64,000 bases of DNA, taken from assembly GCF_023544665.1 (NCBI RefSeq), contig NZ_JAMJFL010000014.1, positions 124,001 through 188,000 of the forward strand, written 5' to 3'. The translations under genes and the position numbers were made by a program. Position 1 is the stretch's first letter. Each line of letters starts with the position of its first letter. The notes beneath the pieces are model-generated. The model was given only the letters and a program-made list of their open reading frames with translations. It was not told where the DNA came from and searched no databases. This DNA comes from Streptomyces sp. YS415. GTDB lineage: Bacteria > Actinomycetota > Actinomycetes > Streptomycetales > Streptomycetaceae. Of this stretch, positions 16,597 through 26,541 are shown in pieces.

Positions 16597-16818
16597 TTGA
16601 AGCGCGACATCCACCCCGAGTACGTCGAGACGCAGGTCAGCTGCACCTGTGGCGCGTCGTTCACCACCCGTAGCACGATCTCCAGCGGCACCGTCCGTGC
16701 CGAGGTCTGCTCCGAGTGCCACCCGTTCTACACGGGCAAGCAGAAGATCCTCGACACCGGTGGCCGTGTGGCCCGCTTCGAGGCCCGCTTCGGCAAGGCT
16801 GCCGGCTCCAAGAAGTAG
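16597..16818 (+). CDS. rpmE: 50S ribosomal protein L31 (zinc-binding form)
   Basis: The 73-residue L31 is of the zinc-containing C+ type, with four cysteines (C16, C18, C38, C41) around a Zn ribbon. The start is TTG at 16597, preceded by CTAGGAGAC. The frame extends further upstream but that part is the leader carrying the SigR promoter. L31 sits at the subunit bridge of the ribosome. Zn-L31 is thought to act as a zinc reserve and is replaced under zinc limitation by a Cys-free paralogue, while SigR control links it to thiol oxidation. prfA begins about 100 bases downstream and is probably in the same operon. Confidence 0.96.
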   Translation: MKRDIHPEYVETQVSCTCGASFTTRSTISSGTVRAEVCSECHPFYTGKQKILDTGGRVARFEARFGKAAGSKK

Positions 16819-16921
16819 CGAGCCCCATTTCGCCGGTCCGCGGTCGCGCCCTCCACAGGCGTGCCGGGACCGGCGTTTTTGGTCGTCCGCCCTTCACCCA
16901 CGTACGTACAGGAGCCCAGAG

Positions 16922-17998
16922 ATGTTCGAGGCCGTCGAGGAACTCATCGGAGAGCACGCCGACCTGGAGAAGAAGCTCGCCGATCCGTCGGTCCACTCCG
17001 ACCAGGCCAACGCGCGCAAGCTGAACAAGCGCTACGCCGAGCTCACCCCGATCGTCGCCACGTACCGCTCCTGGAAGCAGACCGGCGACGACATGGAGAC
17101 CGCGCGCGAACTGGCCGCCGACGACCCGGAGTTCGCCGCCGAGGTCAAGGAGCTGGACAAGCAGCGCGATGAGCTGACCGAGAAGCTGCGGCTGCTGCTG
17201 GTCCCGCGCGACCCGAGTGACGACAAGGACGTCATTCTGGAGATCAAGGCGGGCGCCGGCGGAGACGAGTCCGCGCTCTTCGCGGGCGACCTGCTGCGCA
17301 TGTACCTGCGCTACGCCGAGCGCGTCGGCTGGAAGACCGAGATCATCGACGCCACCGAGTCCGAGCTCGGCGGCTACAAGGACGTCCAGGTCGCCGTGAA
17401 GACCAAGGGCGGCCAGGGAGCCACCGAGCCCGGGCAGGGCGTGTGGGCGCGGCTGAAGTACGAGGGCGGGGTGCACCGGGTGCAGCGCGTCCCGGCGACC
17501 GAGTCCCAGGGCCGTATCCACACCTCCGCGGCCGGTGTGCTGGTCACGCCCGAGGCGGAGGAGGTCGACGTCGAGATCAACCCGAACGACCTGCGGATCG
17601 ACGTCTACCGCTCCTCCGGCCCCGGCGGGCAGTCCGTCAACACCACGGACTCCGCCGTGCGCATCACGCACATCCCCACCGGAGTGGTCGCATCCTGCCA
17701 GAACGAGAAGAGCCAGCTGCAGAACAAGGAGCAGGCACTGCGTATCCTGCGCTCCAGGCTGCTCGCCGCGGCACAGGAGGAGGCGGAGAAGGAAGCCGCC
17801 GACGCCCGCCGCAGCCAGGTCCGCACCGTCGACCGCTCCGAGAAGATCCGTACGTACAACTTCCCGGAGAATCGCCTCTCGGACCACCGCGTCGGCTTCA
17901 AGGCGTACAACCTGGACCAGGTGCTGGACGGCGACCTCGACGCGGTGATCCAGGCCTGCGTCGACGCGGACTCGGCCGCCAAGCTCGCGGCCGCGTAA
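16922..17998 (+). CDS. prfA: peptide chain release factor 1
   Basis: RF1 recognises UAA and UAG and triggers peptide release. The 358-residue protein has the peptidyl-hydrolase motif GGQ near residue 237 (SSGPGGQSVN) and the acidic-rich N-terminal helices. The ATG at 16922 is preceded by CAGGAGCCC. The upstream part of the open frame overlaps rpmE and is not coding. prmC, the methylase that modifies the GGQ glutamine, begins 31 bases downstream, a functional pairing seen widely in bacteria. Confidence 0.97.
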   Translation: MFEAVEELIGEHADLEKKLADPSVHSDQANARKLNKRYAELTPIVATYRSWKQTGDDMETARELAADDPEFAAEVKELDKQRDELTEKLRLLLVPRDPSDDKDVILEIKAGAGGDESALFAGDLLRMYLRYAERVGWKTEIIDATESELGGYKDVQVAVKTKGGQGATEPGQGVWARLKYEGGVHRVQRVPATESQGRIHTSAAGVLVTPEAEEVDVEINPNDLRIDVYRSSGPGGQSVNTTDSAVRITHIPTGVVASCQNEKSQLQNKEQALRILRSRLLAAAQEEAEKEAADARRSQVRTVDRSEKIRTYNFPENRLSDHRVGFKAYNLDQVLDGDLDAVIQACVDADSAAKLAAA

Positions 17999-18029
17999 GG
18001 CACGGAGACTTGAGTACCGGAGGACGAGC

Positions 18030-18875
18030 GTGAACCTGCTGCTCGCGGAGGTGGCACAGGCCACCCAGCGGCTGGCCGACGCCGGCGTGCCCTCGCCGCG
18101 CAACGACGCGGAGGAACTCGCCGCGTTCGTGCACGGCGTGAAGCGGGGCGAGCTGCACTCGGTGCGGGACGCCGACTTCGACGCCCGGTACTGGGAGGTC
18201 ATCGCCCGCCGAGAGCAGCGTGAGCCGCTCCAGCACATCACCGGCCGCGCCTTCTTCCGGTACCTGGAACTCCAGGTCGGCCCCGGCGTCTTCGTGCCCC
18301 GCCCGGAGACCGAGTCGGTCGTCGGCTGGGCCATAGACGCCGTACGCGCCATGGACGTCGTGGAGCCGCTCATCGTCGACCTGTGCACGGGCTCGGGCGC
18401 CATCGCGCTCGCCCTCGCCCAGGAGGTCCCGCGTTCCCGGGTGCATGCCGTGGAGCTGTCCGAGGACGCCCTGCGGTGGACCCGCAAGAACATGGAGGGG
18501 TCCCGGGTCGAGCTGCGTCAGGGCAACGCCCTGGACGCCTTCCCCGACCTGGACGGCCAGGTCGACCTGGTCATCTCCAATCCGCCGTACATCCCCCTCA
18601 CGGAGTGGGAGTACGTGGCGCCCGAGGCACGCGACTACGATCCCGAACTCGCCCTGTTCTCCGGGGAGGACGGGCTCGAGCTCATCCGCGGCCTGGAGCG
18701 CACCGCGCACCGGCTGCTGCGCCCCGGGGGCGTCGTCGTCATCGAGCACGCCGACACCCAGGGCGGCCAGGTGCCGTGGATCTTCACCGAGGAGCGGGGC
18801 TGGGCCGACGCGGCCGATCACCCCGACCTCAACAACCGGCCGCGCTTCGCCACCGCCCGCAAGGCGCTGCCGTGA
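18030..18875 (+). CDS. prmC: release factor glutamine N5-methyltransferase PrmC (HemK)
   Basis: PrmC methylates the glutamine of the GGQ motif in RF1 and RF2 with S-adenosylmethionine. The 281-residue protein has an N-terminal helical domain that holds the release factor, the SAM-binding motif VDLCTGSGAIALAL and the catalytic NPPY motif (N184 or close, SNPPYIPL). The GTG at 18030 has CGGAGGAC upstream. The stop overlaps a tiny GTGA-coupled open frame, and the Sua5-type gene follows. Confidence 0.96.
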   Translation: MNLLLAEVAQATQRLADAGVPSPRNDAEELAAFVHGVKRGELHSVRDADFDARYWEVIARREQREPLQHITGRAFFRYLELQVGPGVFVPRPETESVVGWAIDAVRAMDVVEPLIVDLCTGSGAIALALAQEVPRSRVHAVELSEDALRWTRKNMEGSRVELRQGNALDAFPDLDGQVDLVISNPPYIPLTEWEYVAPEARDYDPELALFSGEDGLELIRGLERTAHRLLRPGGVVVIEHADTQGGQVPWIFTEERGWADAADHPDLNNRPRFATARKALP

Positions 18876-18922
18876 GCACCCCCGCAACCCTTCAGCAGTA
18901 CGTGTACGAGGAGGCCCGCTAG
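18872..18922 (+). CDS. possible 16-codon coupling ORF between prmC and the Sua5 gene
   Basis: A GTG overlaps the prmC stop as GTGA and opens a 16-codon frame (MSTPATLQQYVYEEAR) that ends two bases before the ATG of the next gene. Its last codons contain GAGGAGG, the ribosome site of that gene. The peptide matches no family I know. It may only serve to carry ribosomes from prmC to the Sua5 gene, or be chance. Confidence 0.3.
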   Translation: MSTPATLQQYVYEEAR

Positions 18923-18924
18923 AT

Positions 18925-19572
18925 ATGGCACGGCGATACGACACCAACGACGCGACCGACCGCACGACCGGTCTGCGTGAGGCCGCGTCCGCCGTCCGCC
19001 GTGGCGAGCTCGTGGTCCTCCCGACCGACACGGTGTACGGCATCGGCGCCGACGCGTTCTCCAAGGAGGCCGTGGGCGACCTGCTGGACGCCAAGGGCCG
19101 GGGCCGCAACATGCCCACCCCCGTCCTCATCGGCTCCCCGAACACCCTGCACGGCCTGGTCACCGACTTCTCCGAGCTGGCCTGGGAGCTGGTCGACGCG
19201 TTCTGGCCGGGCGCGCTCACCCTGGTCGCCAGGCACCAGCCGTCCCTGCAGTGGGACCTGGGCGACACCCGGGGCACCGTCGCCGTGCGCATGCCGCTGC
19301 ACCCGGTGGCGATCGAGCTGCTGACCGACGTCGGCCCGATGGCCGTCTCCTCCGCCAACCTGACCGGGCACCCGGCGCCGGAGGACTGCGACGCGGCCCA
19401 GGGCATGCTCGGTGACTCCGTCTCCGTGTACCTCGACGGCGGGCCCACGCCCGGCAACGTCCCGTCGTCGATCGTCGACGTCACCCGTGAGGTGCCGCTG
19501 CTGCTGCGCGAGGGCGCCATCTCGCCGGAAGAGCTGCGCAAGGTCGTACCCGACCTCGAGGTGGCGAATTGA
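18925..19572 (+). CDS. L-threonylcarbamoyladenylate synthase (Sua5/YciO/YrdC family)
   Basis: This enzyme makes threonylcarbamoyl-AMP from threonine, bicarbonate and ATP for the t6A37 modification of ANN-reading tRNAs. The 215-residue protein has the YrdC fold: GELVVLPTDTVYGIGADAF, KGRGRNMPTPVLI, WPGALTLVA and SSANLTGHPA. It is the short form without the extra Sua5 C-terminal domain. The ATG at 18925 follows GAGGAGG. Neighbours prfA and prmC are also translation-accuracy genes. Its stop overlaps the next start (TTGA). Confidence 0.93.
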   Translation: MARRYDTNDATDRTTGLREAASAVRRGELVVLPTDTVYGIGADAFSKEAVGDLLDAKGRGRNMPTPVLIGSPNTLHGLVTDFSELAWELVDAFWPGALTLVARHQPSLQWDLGDTRGTVAVRMPLHPVAIELLTDVGPMAVSSANLTGHPAPEDCDAAQGMLGDSVSVYLDGGPTPGNVPSSIVDVTREVPLLLREGAISPEELRKVVPDLEVAN

Positions 19573-20237
19573 CAGCCCCTGACGCGGGGCGTGGCATAGG
19601 CAACGGGGAAGAGACCACCACCTTCGGGCTCCCGAGGGACAGCTTCCGCATCCTCCACGTCAGCACCGGCAACGTGTGCCGCTCGCCGATCACCGAGCGG
19701 CTGACCCGTCATGCCCTCGCGGACCGGCTCGGCGACCCGTCGTGGGGCGGGCTGATCGTGGAGAGCGCGGGCACCTGGGGCCATGAGGGCGCGCCCATGG
19801 AGGCCAACGCGGAGACCGTCCTGGCCGACTTCGGCGCCGACCCCTCCGGCTTCGTCGGGCGGGAGCTCCTCGACGACCACGTGATCCGCGCGGACCTGGT
19901 GCTGACCGCGACCCGTGACCACCGGGCCCAGGTCATCTCGATGGGCCACTCGGCGGGCCTGCGCACGTTCACCCTGAAGGAGTTCACCCGCCTGGTGCGG
20001 GCCATCGACCCGGCGACCCTGCCCCCGCTGGAGGACGGCGTGGTCGCCCGCGCCCGCGCCCTGGTCCGCGCCGCGGCCGCGCTGCGCGGGTGGCTGCTGG
20101 CGCCGACGGCCGAGGCGGACGAGGTCTTCGACCCCTACGGCGCCCCCCTGCCGTTCTTCCGCTCGATCGGGGACGAGATACACGAGGCCCTGGACCCGGT
20201 GGTCACGGCGCTGACCGGAGTGCCCGCCCGGACATGA
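19569..20237 (+). CDS. low-molecular-weight protein tyrosine phosphatase-like protein lacking the catalytic Cys
   Basis: The 222-residue protein has the LMW-PTP/arsenate reductase fold: a P-loop ILHVSTGNVCRSP, ESAGTWGHEG, and the general-acid segment D188-PYG. In active LMW-PTPs the loop is C-x5-R. Here the nucleophile position is S32 (S-T-G-N-V-C37-R38), so the classic Cys is replaced by Ser, while the second Cys, the Arg and the Asp are kept. It could be a binding-only pseudophosphatase or use C37 in another way. The start is TTG 19569, overlapping the upstream stop (TTGA). It sits between the t6A enzyme and glyA in a run of housekeeping genes. Confidence 0.85.
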   Translation: MTAPDAGRGIGNGEETTTFGLPRDSFRILHVSTGNVCRSPITERLTRHALADRLGDPSWGGLIVESAGTWGHEGAPMEANAETVLADFGADPSGFVGRELLDDHVIRADLVLTATRDHRAQVISMGHSAGLRTFTLKEFTRLVRAIDPATLPPLEDGVVARARALVRAAAALRGWLLAPTAEADEVFDPYGAPLPFFRSIGDEIHEALDPVVTALTGVPART

Positions 20238-20303
20238 GCGAGCGGGCGGTGAACACCGGGCCTACATTGGTGCTACGTCACCGTCGACGCCCCGGAGCCC
20301 ACC

Positions 20304-21542
<1,239 letters not shown>

Positions 21543-21671
21543 GCCGGGGTAGGTGCACTCGCGTGCACAGTCACCCGTGCAACCATCGTCGCTACCCGGA
21601 AGTCCCCAACCGTATGCGCGCCTCGCTAGGGTGTGGGGCTGAGATGGCCAGCGAGACCTGTGGGGAAGCCC

Positions 21672-23006
21672 GTGCGTGAATACCTGCTGACGCTCTGCAT
21701 CACGGCCGCGGTGACGTACCTGCTCACAGGGCCGGTGCGGAAGTTCGCGATCGTGGCCGGGGCGATGCCGGAGATCCGGGCACGTGACGTGCACCGGGAA
21801 CCCACTCCGCGGCTCGGCGGTATCGCCATGTTCTTCGGGCTGTGCGCGGGCCTGCTGGTCGCCGACCACCTGGCGAACCTGAGCACGGTCTTCGAGAACT
21901 CCAACGAGCCGCGCGCGCTGCTCTCGGGCGCCGCGCTGATCTGGCTGATCGGGGTGCTGGACGACAAGTTCGAGATCGACGCCCTGATCAAGCTGGGCGG
22001 CCAGATGATCGCCGCCGGCGTCATGGTCATGCAGGGTCTGACCATCCTGTGGCTGCCCATCCCGGGCGTCGGCTCGGTCGCGCTGACCCAGTGGCAGGGC
22101 ACGCTGCTCACGGTCGCGCTGGTCGTCATCACCATCAACGCCGTGAACTTCGTCGACGGACTCGACGGTCTCGCCGCCGGCATGGTGTGCATCGCGTCGG
22201 CGGCCTTCTTCCTCTACGCCTACCGGGTCTGGGTGTCGTACGGCATCGAGGCCGCCGCCCCGGCCACCCTGTTCTCGGCGATCCTGATGGGCATGTGCCT
22301 GGGCTTCCTGCCGCACAACATGCACCCGGCGCGGATCTTCATGGGTGACTCCGGGTCGATGCTGATCGGCCTGGTGCTCGCCGCGGGCGCCATCTCCATC
22401 ACCGGGCAGGTCGACCCGGACGCGCTGAAGCTGTTCGCCGGCTCCGAGAAGGCGGCCGTGCACCAGACGGTGCCGGTCTACATCCCGCTGCTGCTGCCGC
22501 TGACCATCATCGCGATCCCGGCCGCCGACCTGGTGCTGGCGATCGTGCGGCGCACCTGGCGGGGCCAGTCCCCGTTCGCGGCGGACCGGGGGCATCTGCA
22601 CCACCGGCTGCTGGAGATCGGCCACTCCCACAGCCGGGCCGTCCTGATCATGTACTTCTGGTCGGCGCTGATCGCGTTCGGCGCCCTGGCCTACTCGGTG
22701 AACTCGGCGTCCATGTGGATCGTCCTCGGCATCGTGTTCCTCAGCGCCATCGGCCTCGCCCTGCTCCTGCTGCCGCGCTTCACGCCGCGCACCCCGAGGT
22801 GGGCCCAGGCCTTCGTGCCGCCGCGCTACCGGCGCCCGGCAGCCGTGTCGGAACCGGCGGCGGCCACCCCGCAGGCGCCGGGCGGCGAGGACGAGGCGGA
22901 GCCCCGCACTCCGGTGGCGGCCGGGGCGGCGCGAGTCAACGGCGCGACCGCTCTCGGCGCCCGTTCGCGCTTCCTGGACCGGCGGAACGCCGGATCGTCG
23001 CGCTGA
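21672..23006 (+). CDS. MraY/WecA-family UDP-GlcNAc:polyprenyl-phosphate GlcNAc-1-P transferase
   Basis: This polytopic membrane enzyme transfers GlcNAc-1-phosphate to a polyprenyl phosphate carrier, the first step of cell-wall glycopolymer synthesis (WecA/Rfe/TagO type). From the GTG at 21672 (GGGGAAG upstream) it has 444 residues and about 11 helices. Catalytic motifs: GVLDDKFEID (Mg-binding Asp pair), NAVNFVDGLDGLAAG, MGDSGSM and GHLHHRLLE. The C-terminal 60 residues are a Pro/Ala-rich cytoplasmic tail. It may supply the substrate handled by LCP ligases such as the one at 15.3 kb. In Streptomyces this gene stands just before the ATP synthase operon. Confidence 0.93.
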   Translation: MREYLLTLCITAAVTYLLTGPVRKFAIVAGAMPEIRARDVHREPTPRLGGIAMFFGLCAGLLVADHLANLSTVFENSNEPRALLSGAALIWLIGVLDDKFEIDALIKLGGQMIAAGVMVMQGLTILWLPIPGVGSVALTQWQGTLLTVALVVITINAVNFVDGLDGLAAGMVCIASAAFFLYAYRVWVSYGIEAAAPATLFSAILMGMCLGFLPHNMHPARIFMGDSGSMLIGLVLAAGAISITGQVDPDALKLFAGSEKAAVHQTVPVYIPLLLPLTIIAIPAADLVLAIVRRTWRGQSPFAADRGHLHHRLLEIGHSHSRAVLIMYFWSALIAFGALAYSVNSASMWIVLGIVFLSAIGLALLLLPRFTPRTPRWAQAFVPPRYRRPAAVSEPAAATPQAPGGEDEAEPRTPVAAGAARVNGATALGARSRFLDRRNAGSSR

Positions 23007-23303
23007 CGGCAAGGTAAGAATCTGACTAGAGCATTGCCAAATCGTGGGGGAACGAAGCGCCCCAATATCAGACAAAGAGGCGCTGTGCCTGCACATACGC
23101 GCGCTGTCACTCTCATGTGTGACACCGAGCACACCCGGCAGGTAAAGACCTCATCAAATAGTTTGTGATACGGTTCACGAGAACCCCGGATAGAGCCGAA
23201 GGACCGCAGTGCGACGGTCCATCGGAGTGAGGTTCTCTCTCAGCCCGGGACTACGCTCGTCCATGACGACACCCCTGCCCCCTGCGAAAGCGGAGTTGCC
23301 GCC
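23007..23303 (+). promoter_or_regulatory. leader and likely promoter of the ATP synthase operon
   Basis: The region is lower in GC than its surroundings. An extended -10 (TG-A-TACGGT, hexamer 23169-23174) has AAGACC (23145-23150) 18 bases upstream, a fair -35. About 130 bases of leader follow before atpI. No coding potential was seen. Confidence 0.4.
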
Positions 23304-23741
23304 ATGCCGTCCAATGACGCCCGGAATCTGCTGCAGATCGCTGTGCCCACAGCGGCTGCCGGCGCGATTGTCGTCGCCGTCAGCGCTGCGGTCGCCGGCG
23401 GCAAGGGTGCACTGGGCGCGGGTATCGGCACACTGCTGGCCATCCTCTTCATGGGAATCGGCCTGTACGTTCTGCAGTGGACGGCAAAAACGCTCCCGCA
23501 GCTGTTCCAGGCCATGGGGCTGATGCTCTACGTCGCCCAGCTCCTGCTGCTCCTGATCTTCGTCGCCCTCTTCCAGGACACCTCTCTCTTCAATGCGAAG
23601 GCGTTCGCAATCTCGCTCGTCGTCGCAACCGTCGTGTGGATGGCCGCGCAGGCACGTGCGCACATGAAGGCCAAGATCTTCTACATCGACCCGGACTCCG
23701 CGAAGAGTGAGAAGACCGAGAAGACCGGGCCGTCGTCGTGA
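23304..23741 (+). CDS. atpI: ATP synthase protein I-like membrane protein
   Basis: The 145-residue protein has four hydrophobic segments and a charged C-terminal tail (KSEKTEKT). AtpI is the non-structural first gene of many atp operons and helps assemble the c-ring or import magnesium. Sequence conservation is low, so the call rests largely on its place as first gene before atpB and on its size and topology. ATG 23304 is used. A gap of 225 bases follows before atpB. Confidence 0.88.
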   Translation: MPSNDARNLLQIAVPTAAAGAIVVAVSAAVAGGKGALGAGIGTLLAILFMGIGLYVLQWTAKTLPQLFQAMGLMLYVAQLLLLLIFVALFQDTSLFNAKAFAISLVVATVVWMAAQARAHMKAKIFYIDPDSAKSEKTEKTGPSS

Positions 23742-23966
23742 GGGGTAGGGGCGCGATAAAGGCCCGGGGGAACTCCTGCTATCGTCCGGTGCCAACTGCG
23801 GCATCGCGGGCGCGGGCATCTGAGCTGACGCCTGCTCGATCGCGAGGCTTGATGCCCCTGAGCCGCCCTCACATCCGTAACACCAGTCCGGTGCCGACCC
23901 GCGGCTGCGCGCCGCGCCGACACAACGAGGTTGCCGTACCCATGCGTCACGCCGAAGGAGCCCGCG

Positions 23967-24785
23967 GTGAGTGCTGACCAGACCCAGCTCGCCTTTGACT
24001 GGAGCTGTCGGATCATGTCCGACAACGGGTGTGGTTTTCCGGCTCCGGGCCTGCACTCGTTCCTCTTCAAGCCGATCGCCACGGTAGGAGGGTTCGAGTT
24101 CAACAAGGTGATGCTGCTTGCGCTCATCACCACCCTCCTTGTCGTCAGCTTCTTCTGGGCTGCGTTCGGCAAGGCCAAGGTCGTCCCGGGCAAGCTGCAG
24201 ATGGTCGGCGAAGCCGGTTACGACTTCGTGCGCCGCGGCATCGTCTACGAGACCCTCGGCAAGAAGGAGGGCGAGAAGTACGTCCCCCTGATGGTCTCGC
24301 TGTTCTTCTTCATCTGGATCATGAACATCTGGTCCGTGATCCCGCTGGCCCAGTTCCCGGTGTCGTCGATCATCGCGTACCCGATCGTGCTGGCGCTCAT
24401 CGTCTACATCGTGTGGATGTCGCTGACCTTCAAGAGGCACGGCTTCGTCGGCGGTCTGAAGAACCTCACCGGTTACGACAAGGAGCTCGGCGCGGTCCTG
24501 CCGCTCGTCGTCGTCATCGAGTTCTTCTCGAACGTCCTGGTCCGCCCGTTCACGCACGCGGTCCGACTGTTCGCGAACATGTTCGCCGGTCACCTGATGC
24601 TGGTCATGTTCACCGTCGCCTCCTGGTACCTGCTGAACAGCTGGATGATCCCGGCGGCCGGCGTCTCCTTCGTGATGACCATCATCATGATCCTCTTCGA
24701 GCTTTTCGTGCAGGCGGTCCAGGCGTACGTCTTCGTGCTCCTTGCCTGCTCGTACATTCAGGGCGCTCTCGCCGAGCACCACTGA
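23967..24785 (+). CDS. atpB: F0F1 ATP synthase subunit a
   Basis: Subunit a forms the proton half-channels next to the c-ring. From the GTG at 23967 (AAGGAG upstream) it has 272 residues. The essential Arg lies in PFTHAVRLFANMFAGH and the following helices match the family. A short N-terminal extension with two cysteines (SCRIMSDNGCG) precedes the first helix. The upstream open frame to 23931 is not supported. Confidence 0.96.
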   Translation: MSADQTQLAFDWSCRIMSDNGCGFPAPGLHSFLFKPIATVGGFEFNKVMLLALITTLLVVSFFWAAFGKAKVVPGKLQMVGEAGYDFVRRGIVYETLGKKEGEKYVPLMVSLFFFIWIMNIWSVIPLAQFPVSSIIAYPIVLALIVYIVWMSLTFKRHGFVGGLKNLTGYDKELGAVLPLVVVIEFFSNVLVRPFTHAVRLFANMFAGHLMLVMFTVASWYLLNSWMIPAAGVSFVMTIIMILFELFVQAVQAYVFVLLACSYIQGALAEHH

Positions 24786-24861
24786 GCACCACCTGCCCGC
24801 ACCACCCGAGTCGTCCGGTGGCCAACCCCCACCGGTCCGTAACAGAGAAGGAAGAACCGGC

Positions 24862-25104
24862 ATGTCCGCTCTCCAGACCCTCGCCGCCGAAGGCGTCACC
24901 GGCTCCCTCGGCTCCATCGGCTACGGCCTGGCCGCGATCGGCCCCGGCGTCGGCGTCGGCATCATCTTCGGTAACGGCACGCAGGCCCTCGCCCGTCAGC
25001 CCGAGGCTGCCGGTCTGATCCGCGCCAACCAGATCCTGGGCTTCGCCTTCTGTGAGGCTCTCGCCCTCATCGGCATCGTTATGCCGTTCGTGTTCGGTAA
25101 GTGA
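24862..25104 (+). CDS. atpE: F0F1 ATP synthase subunit c
   Basis: The 80-residue hairpin of two helices forms the rotor ring. The glycine-rich first helix (GPGVGVGIIFGNGTQALARQPE) and the polar RQPE loop are standard. The proton-binding carboxylate is E65 in FCEALALIG. ATG 24862 is preceded by GAAGGAAG, a strong site that fits the high copy number of this subunit. Confidence 0.97.
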   Translation: MSALQTLAAEGVTGSLGSIGYGLAAIGPGVGVGIIFGNGTQALARQPEAAGLIRANQILGFAFCEALALIGIVMPFVFGK

Positions 25105-25142
25105 TCAACCCTTACTGACACGAATCGACGAAAGGCACTGAT

Positions 25143-25691
25143 GTGATCGCCAACCTGGTACAGCTGGCGGCCGAGGAAGAGCAGAACCCGCTCATCCCGC
25201 CCGGCCCCGAGCTGCTCGTCGGCACCATCGCCTTCGCCATCGTGTTCTTCTTCTTCTGGAAGAAGCTGCTTCCGAACATCAACAAGGTTCTGGAGGAGCG
25301 CCGCGCGGCGATCGAAGGCGGTATCGAAGAGGCCGAGGCCATGAAGGTCGAGGCCCAGAGCGTCCTTGAGCAGTACAAGGCACAGCTCGCCGAGGCCCGG
25401 CACGAGGCCGCGCGTCTGCGCCAGGAGGCGCAGGAGCAGGGTGCCGCGCTCATCGCCGAGATGCGTGCGGAAGGCCAGCGGCAGCGCGAGGAGATCGTCG
25501 CCGCGGGTCACTCCCAGCTCGACGCCGACCGCAAGGCCGCCGCTTCCGCGCTGCGCCAGGACGTCGGCAAGCTCGCCACCGACCTGGCCGGCAAGCTCGT
25601 CGGCGAGTCCCTCGAGGACCACGCCCGCCAGAGCCGTGTCATCGACCGCTTCCTCGACGAGCTCGAGGAGAAGGCCGAGGCCACGCGATGA
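25143..25691 (+). CDS. atpF: F0F1 ATP synthase subunit b
   Basis: Subunit b is the peripheral stalk: one N-terminal membrane helix (about 20-42) and a long charged coiled coil rich in Ala, Glu, Gln and Arg, 182 residues in all. The start is GTG 25143 with GAAAGG upstream; the ATG two bases earlier is out of frame and followed at once by a stop. The stop overlaps atpH as ATGA, so synthesis of b and delta is coupled. Confidence 0.96.
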   Translation: MIANLVQLAAEEEQNPLIPPGPELLVGTIAFAIVFFFFWKKLLPNINKVLEERRAAIEGGIEEAEAMKVEAQSVLEQYKAQLAEARHEAARLRQEAQEQGAALIAEMRAEGQRQREEIVAAGHSQLDADRKAAASALRQDVGKLATDLAGKLVGESLEDHARQSRVIDRFLDELEEKAEATR

Positions 25692-26503
25692 ACGGAGCGA
25701 GCCGCGAGGCCCTGGCAGCCGCACGTGAGCGTCTCGACGCGCTGACGGACAACACGTCCGTGGATGCGGCGCAGCTCGCCGGCGAGCTGGCGGCCGTCAC
25801 CGCGCTGCTCGACCGCGAGGTGTCGCTGCGTCGGGTCCTCACCGACCCGGCGCAGGCCGGTGAGGCCAAGGCCGAGCTGGCCCGGCGGCTGCTCGGCGGC
25901 CAGGTCAGCGGCGAGGCCGCCGACCTGCTGGCCGGTCTGGTGCGCTCCCGCTGGTCGCAGTCCCGCGACCTGGTGGACGCGCTGGAGCAGCTGGCGAACA
26001 CCGCCGACCTCACCGCCGCACAGCGGACGGGCACCCTCGACAACGTCGAGGACGAGCTCTTCCGGTTCGGCCGGATCGTCTCCTCCAGCACCGAGCTGCG
26101 TGCCGCGCTGACCAACCGTGCGGCCACCGGTTCGGCCAAGAGCGAGCTGCTGCGCAGCCTGCTCGGCGGACGGGCCGATGCGACCACCGAGCGTCTGGTG
26201 ACGCGCCTTGTGACCGCGCCGCGTGGACGTAGCCTGGAGACGGGCCTCGAGTCCCTGTCCAAGCTCGCCGCCGACCGCCGGGACCGCATGGTCGCCGTCG
26301 TCACCTCGGCGGTACCGCTGAGCGACGGCCAGAAGCAGCGCCTCGGCGCCGCGCTGGCGAAGCTCTACGGCCGCCGGATGCACCTCAACCTCGACGTGGA
26401 CCCCGCGGTCCTCGGCGGGATCCGGGTGCAGGTCGGTGACGAGGTCATCAACGGCTCCCTCGCGGACCGCATCGAGGACGCCGGCCGCCGACTGGCGAGC
26501 TAG
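25688..26503 (+). CDS. atpH: F0F1 ATP synthase subunit delta
   Basis: Delta links the b stalk to the top of the alpha3beta3 head. At 271 residues it is longer than the about 180 of E. coli, as is common in actinobacteria, with an N-terminal extension of helical repeats. The C-terminal part, with VQVGDEVINGSLADRIEDA, carries the OSCP signature. ATG 25688 overlaps the atpF stop. Confidence 0.95.
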   Translation: MNGASREALAAARERLDALTDNTSVDAAQLAGELAAVTALLDREVSLRRVLTDPAQAGEAKAELARRLLGGQVSGEAADLLAGLVRSRWSQSRDLVDALEQLANTADLTAAQRTGTLDNVEDELFRFGRIVSSSTELRAALTNRAATGSAKSELLRSLLGGRADATTERLVTRLVTAPRGRSLETGLESLSKLAADRRDRMVAVVTSAVPLSDGQKQRLGAALAKLYGRRMHLNLDVDPAVLGGIRVQVGDEVINGSLADRIEDAGRRLAS

Positions 26504-26541
26504 CAGCAACTTCATAGCAGTACGTACTTACGACGGCCCTG

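Noticed and set aside
21553..21568. GTGCAC-TCGC-GTGCAC inverted repeat after glyA
   Set aside because: Six-base arms that are themselves self-complementary; not enough to call a terminator or operator.
23738..23977. 79-codon frame between atpI and atpB, overlapping the atpI stop as GTGA
   Set aside because: Codon use and the Arg/Ser/Pro translation look random, and it runs past the atpB ribosome site into atpB.
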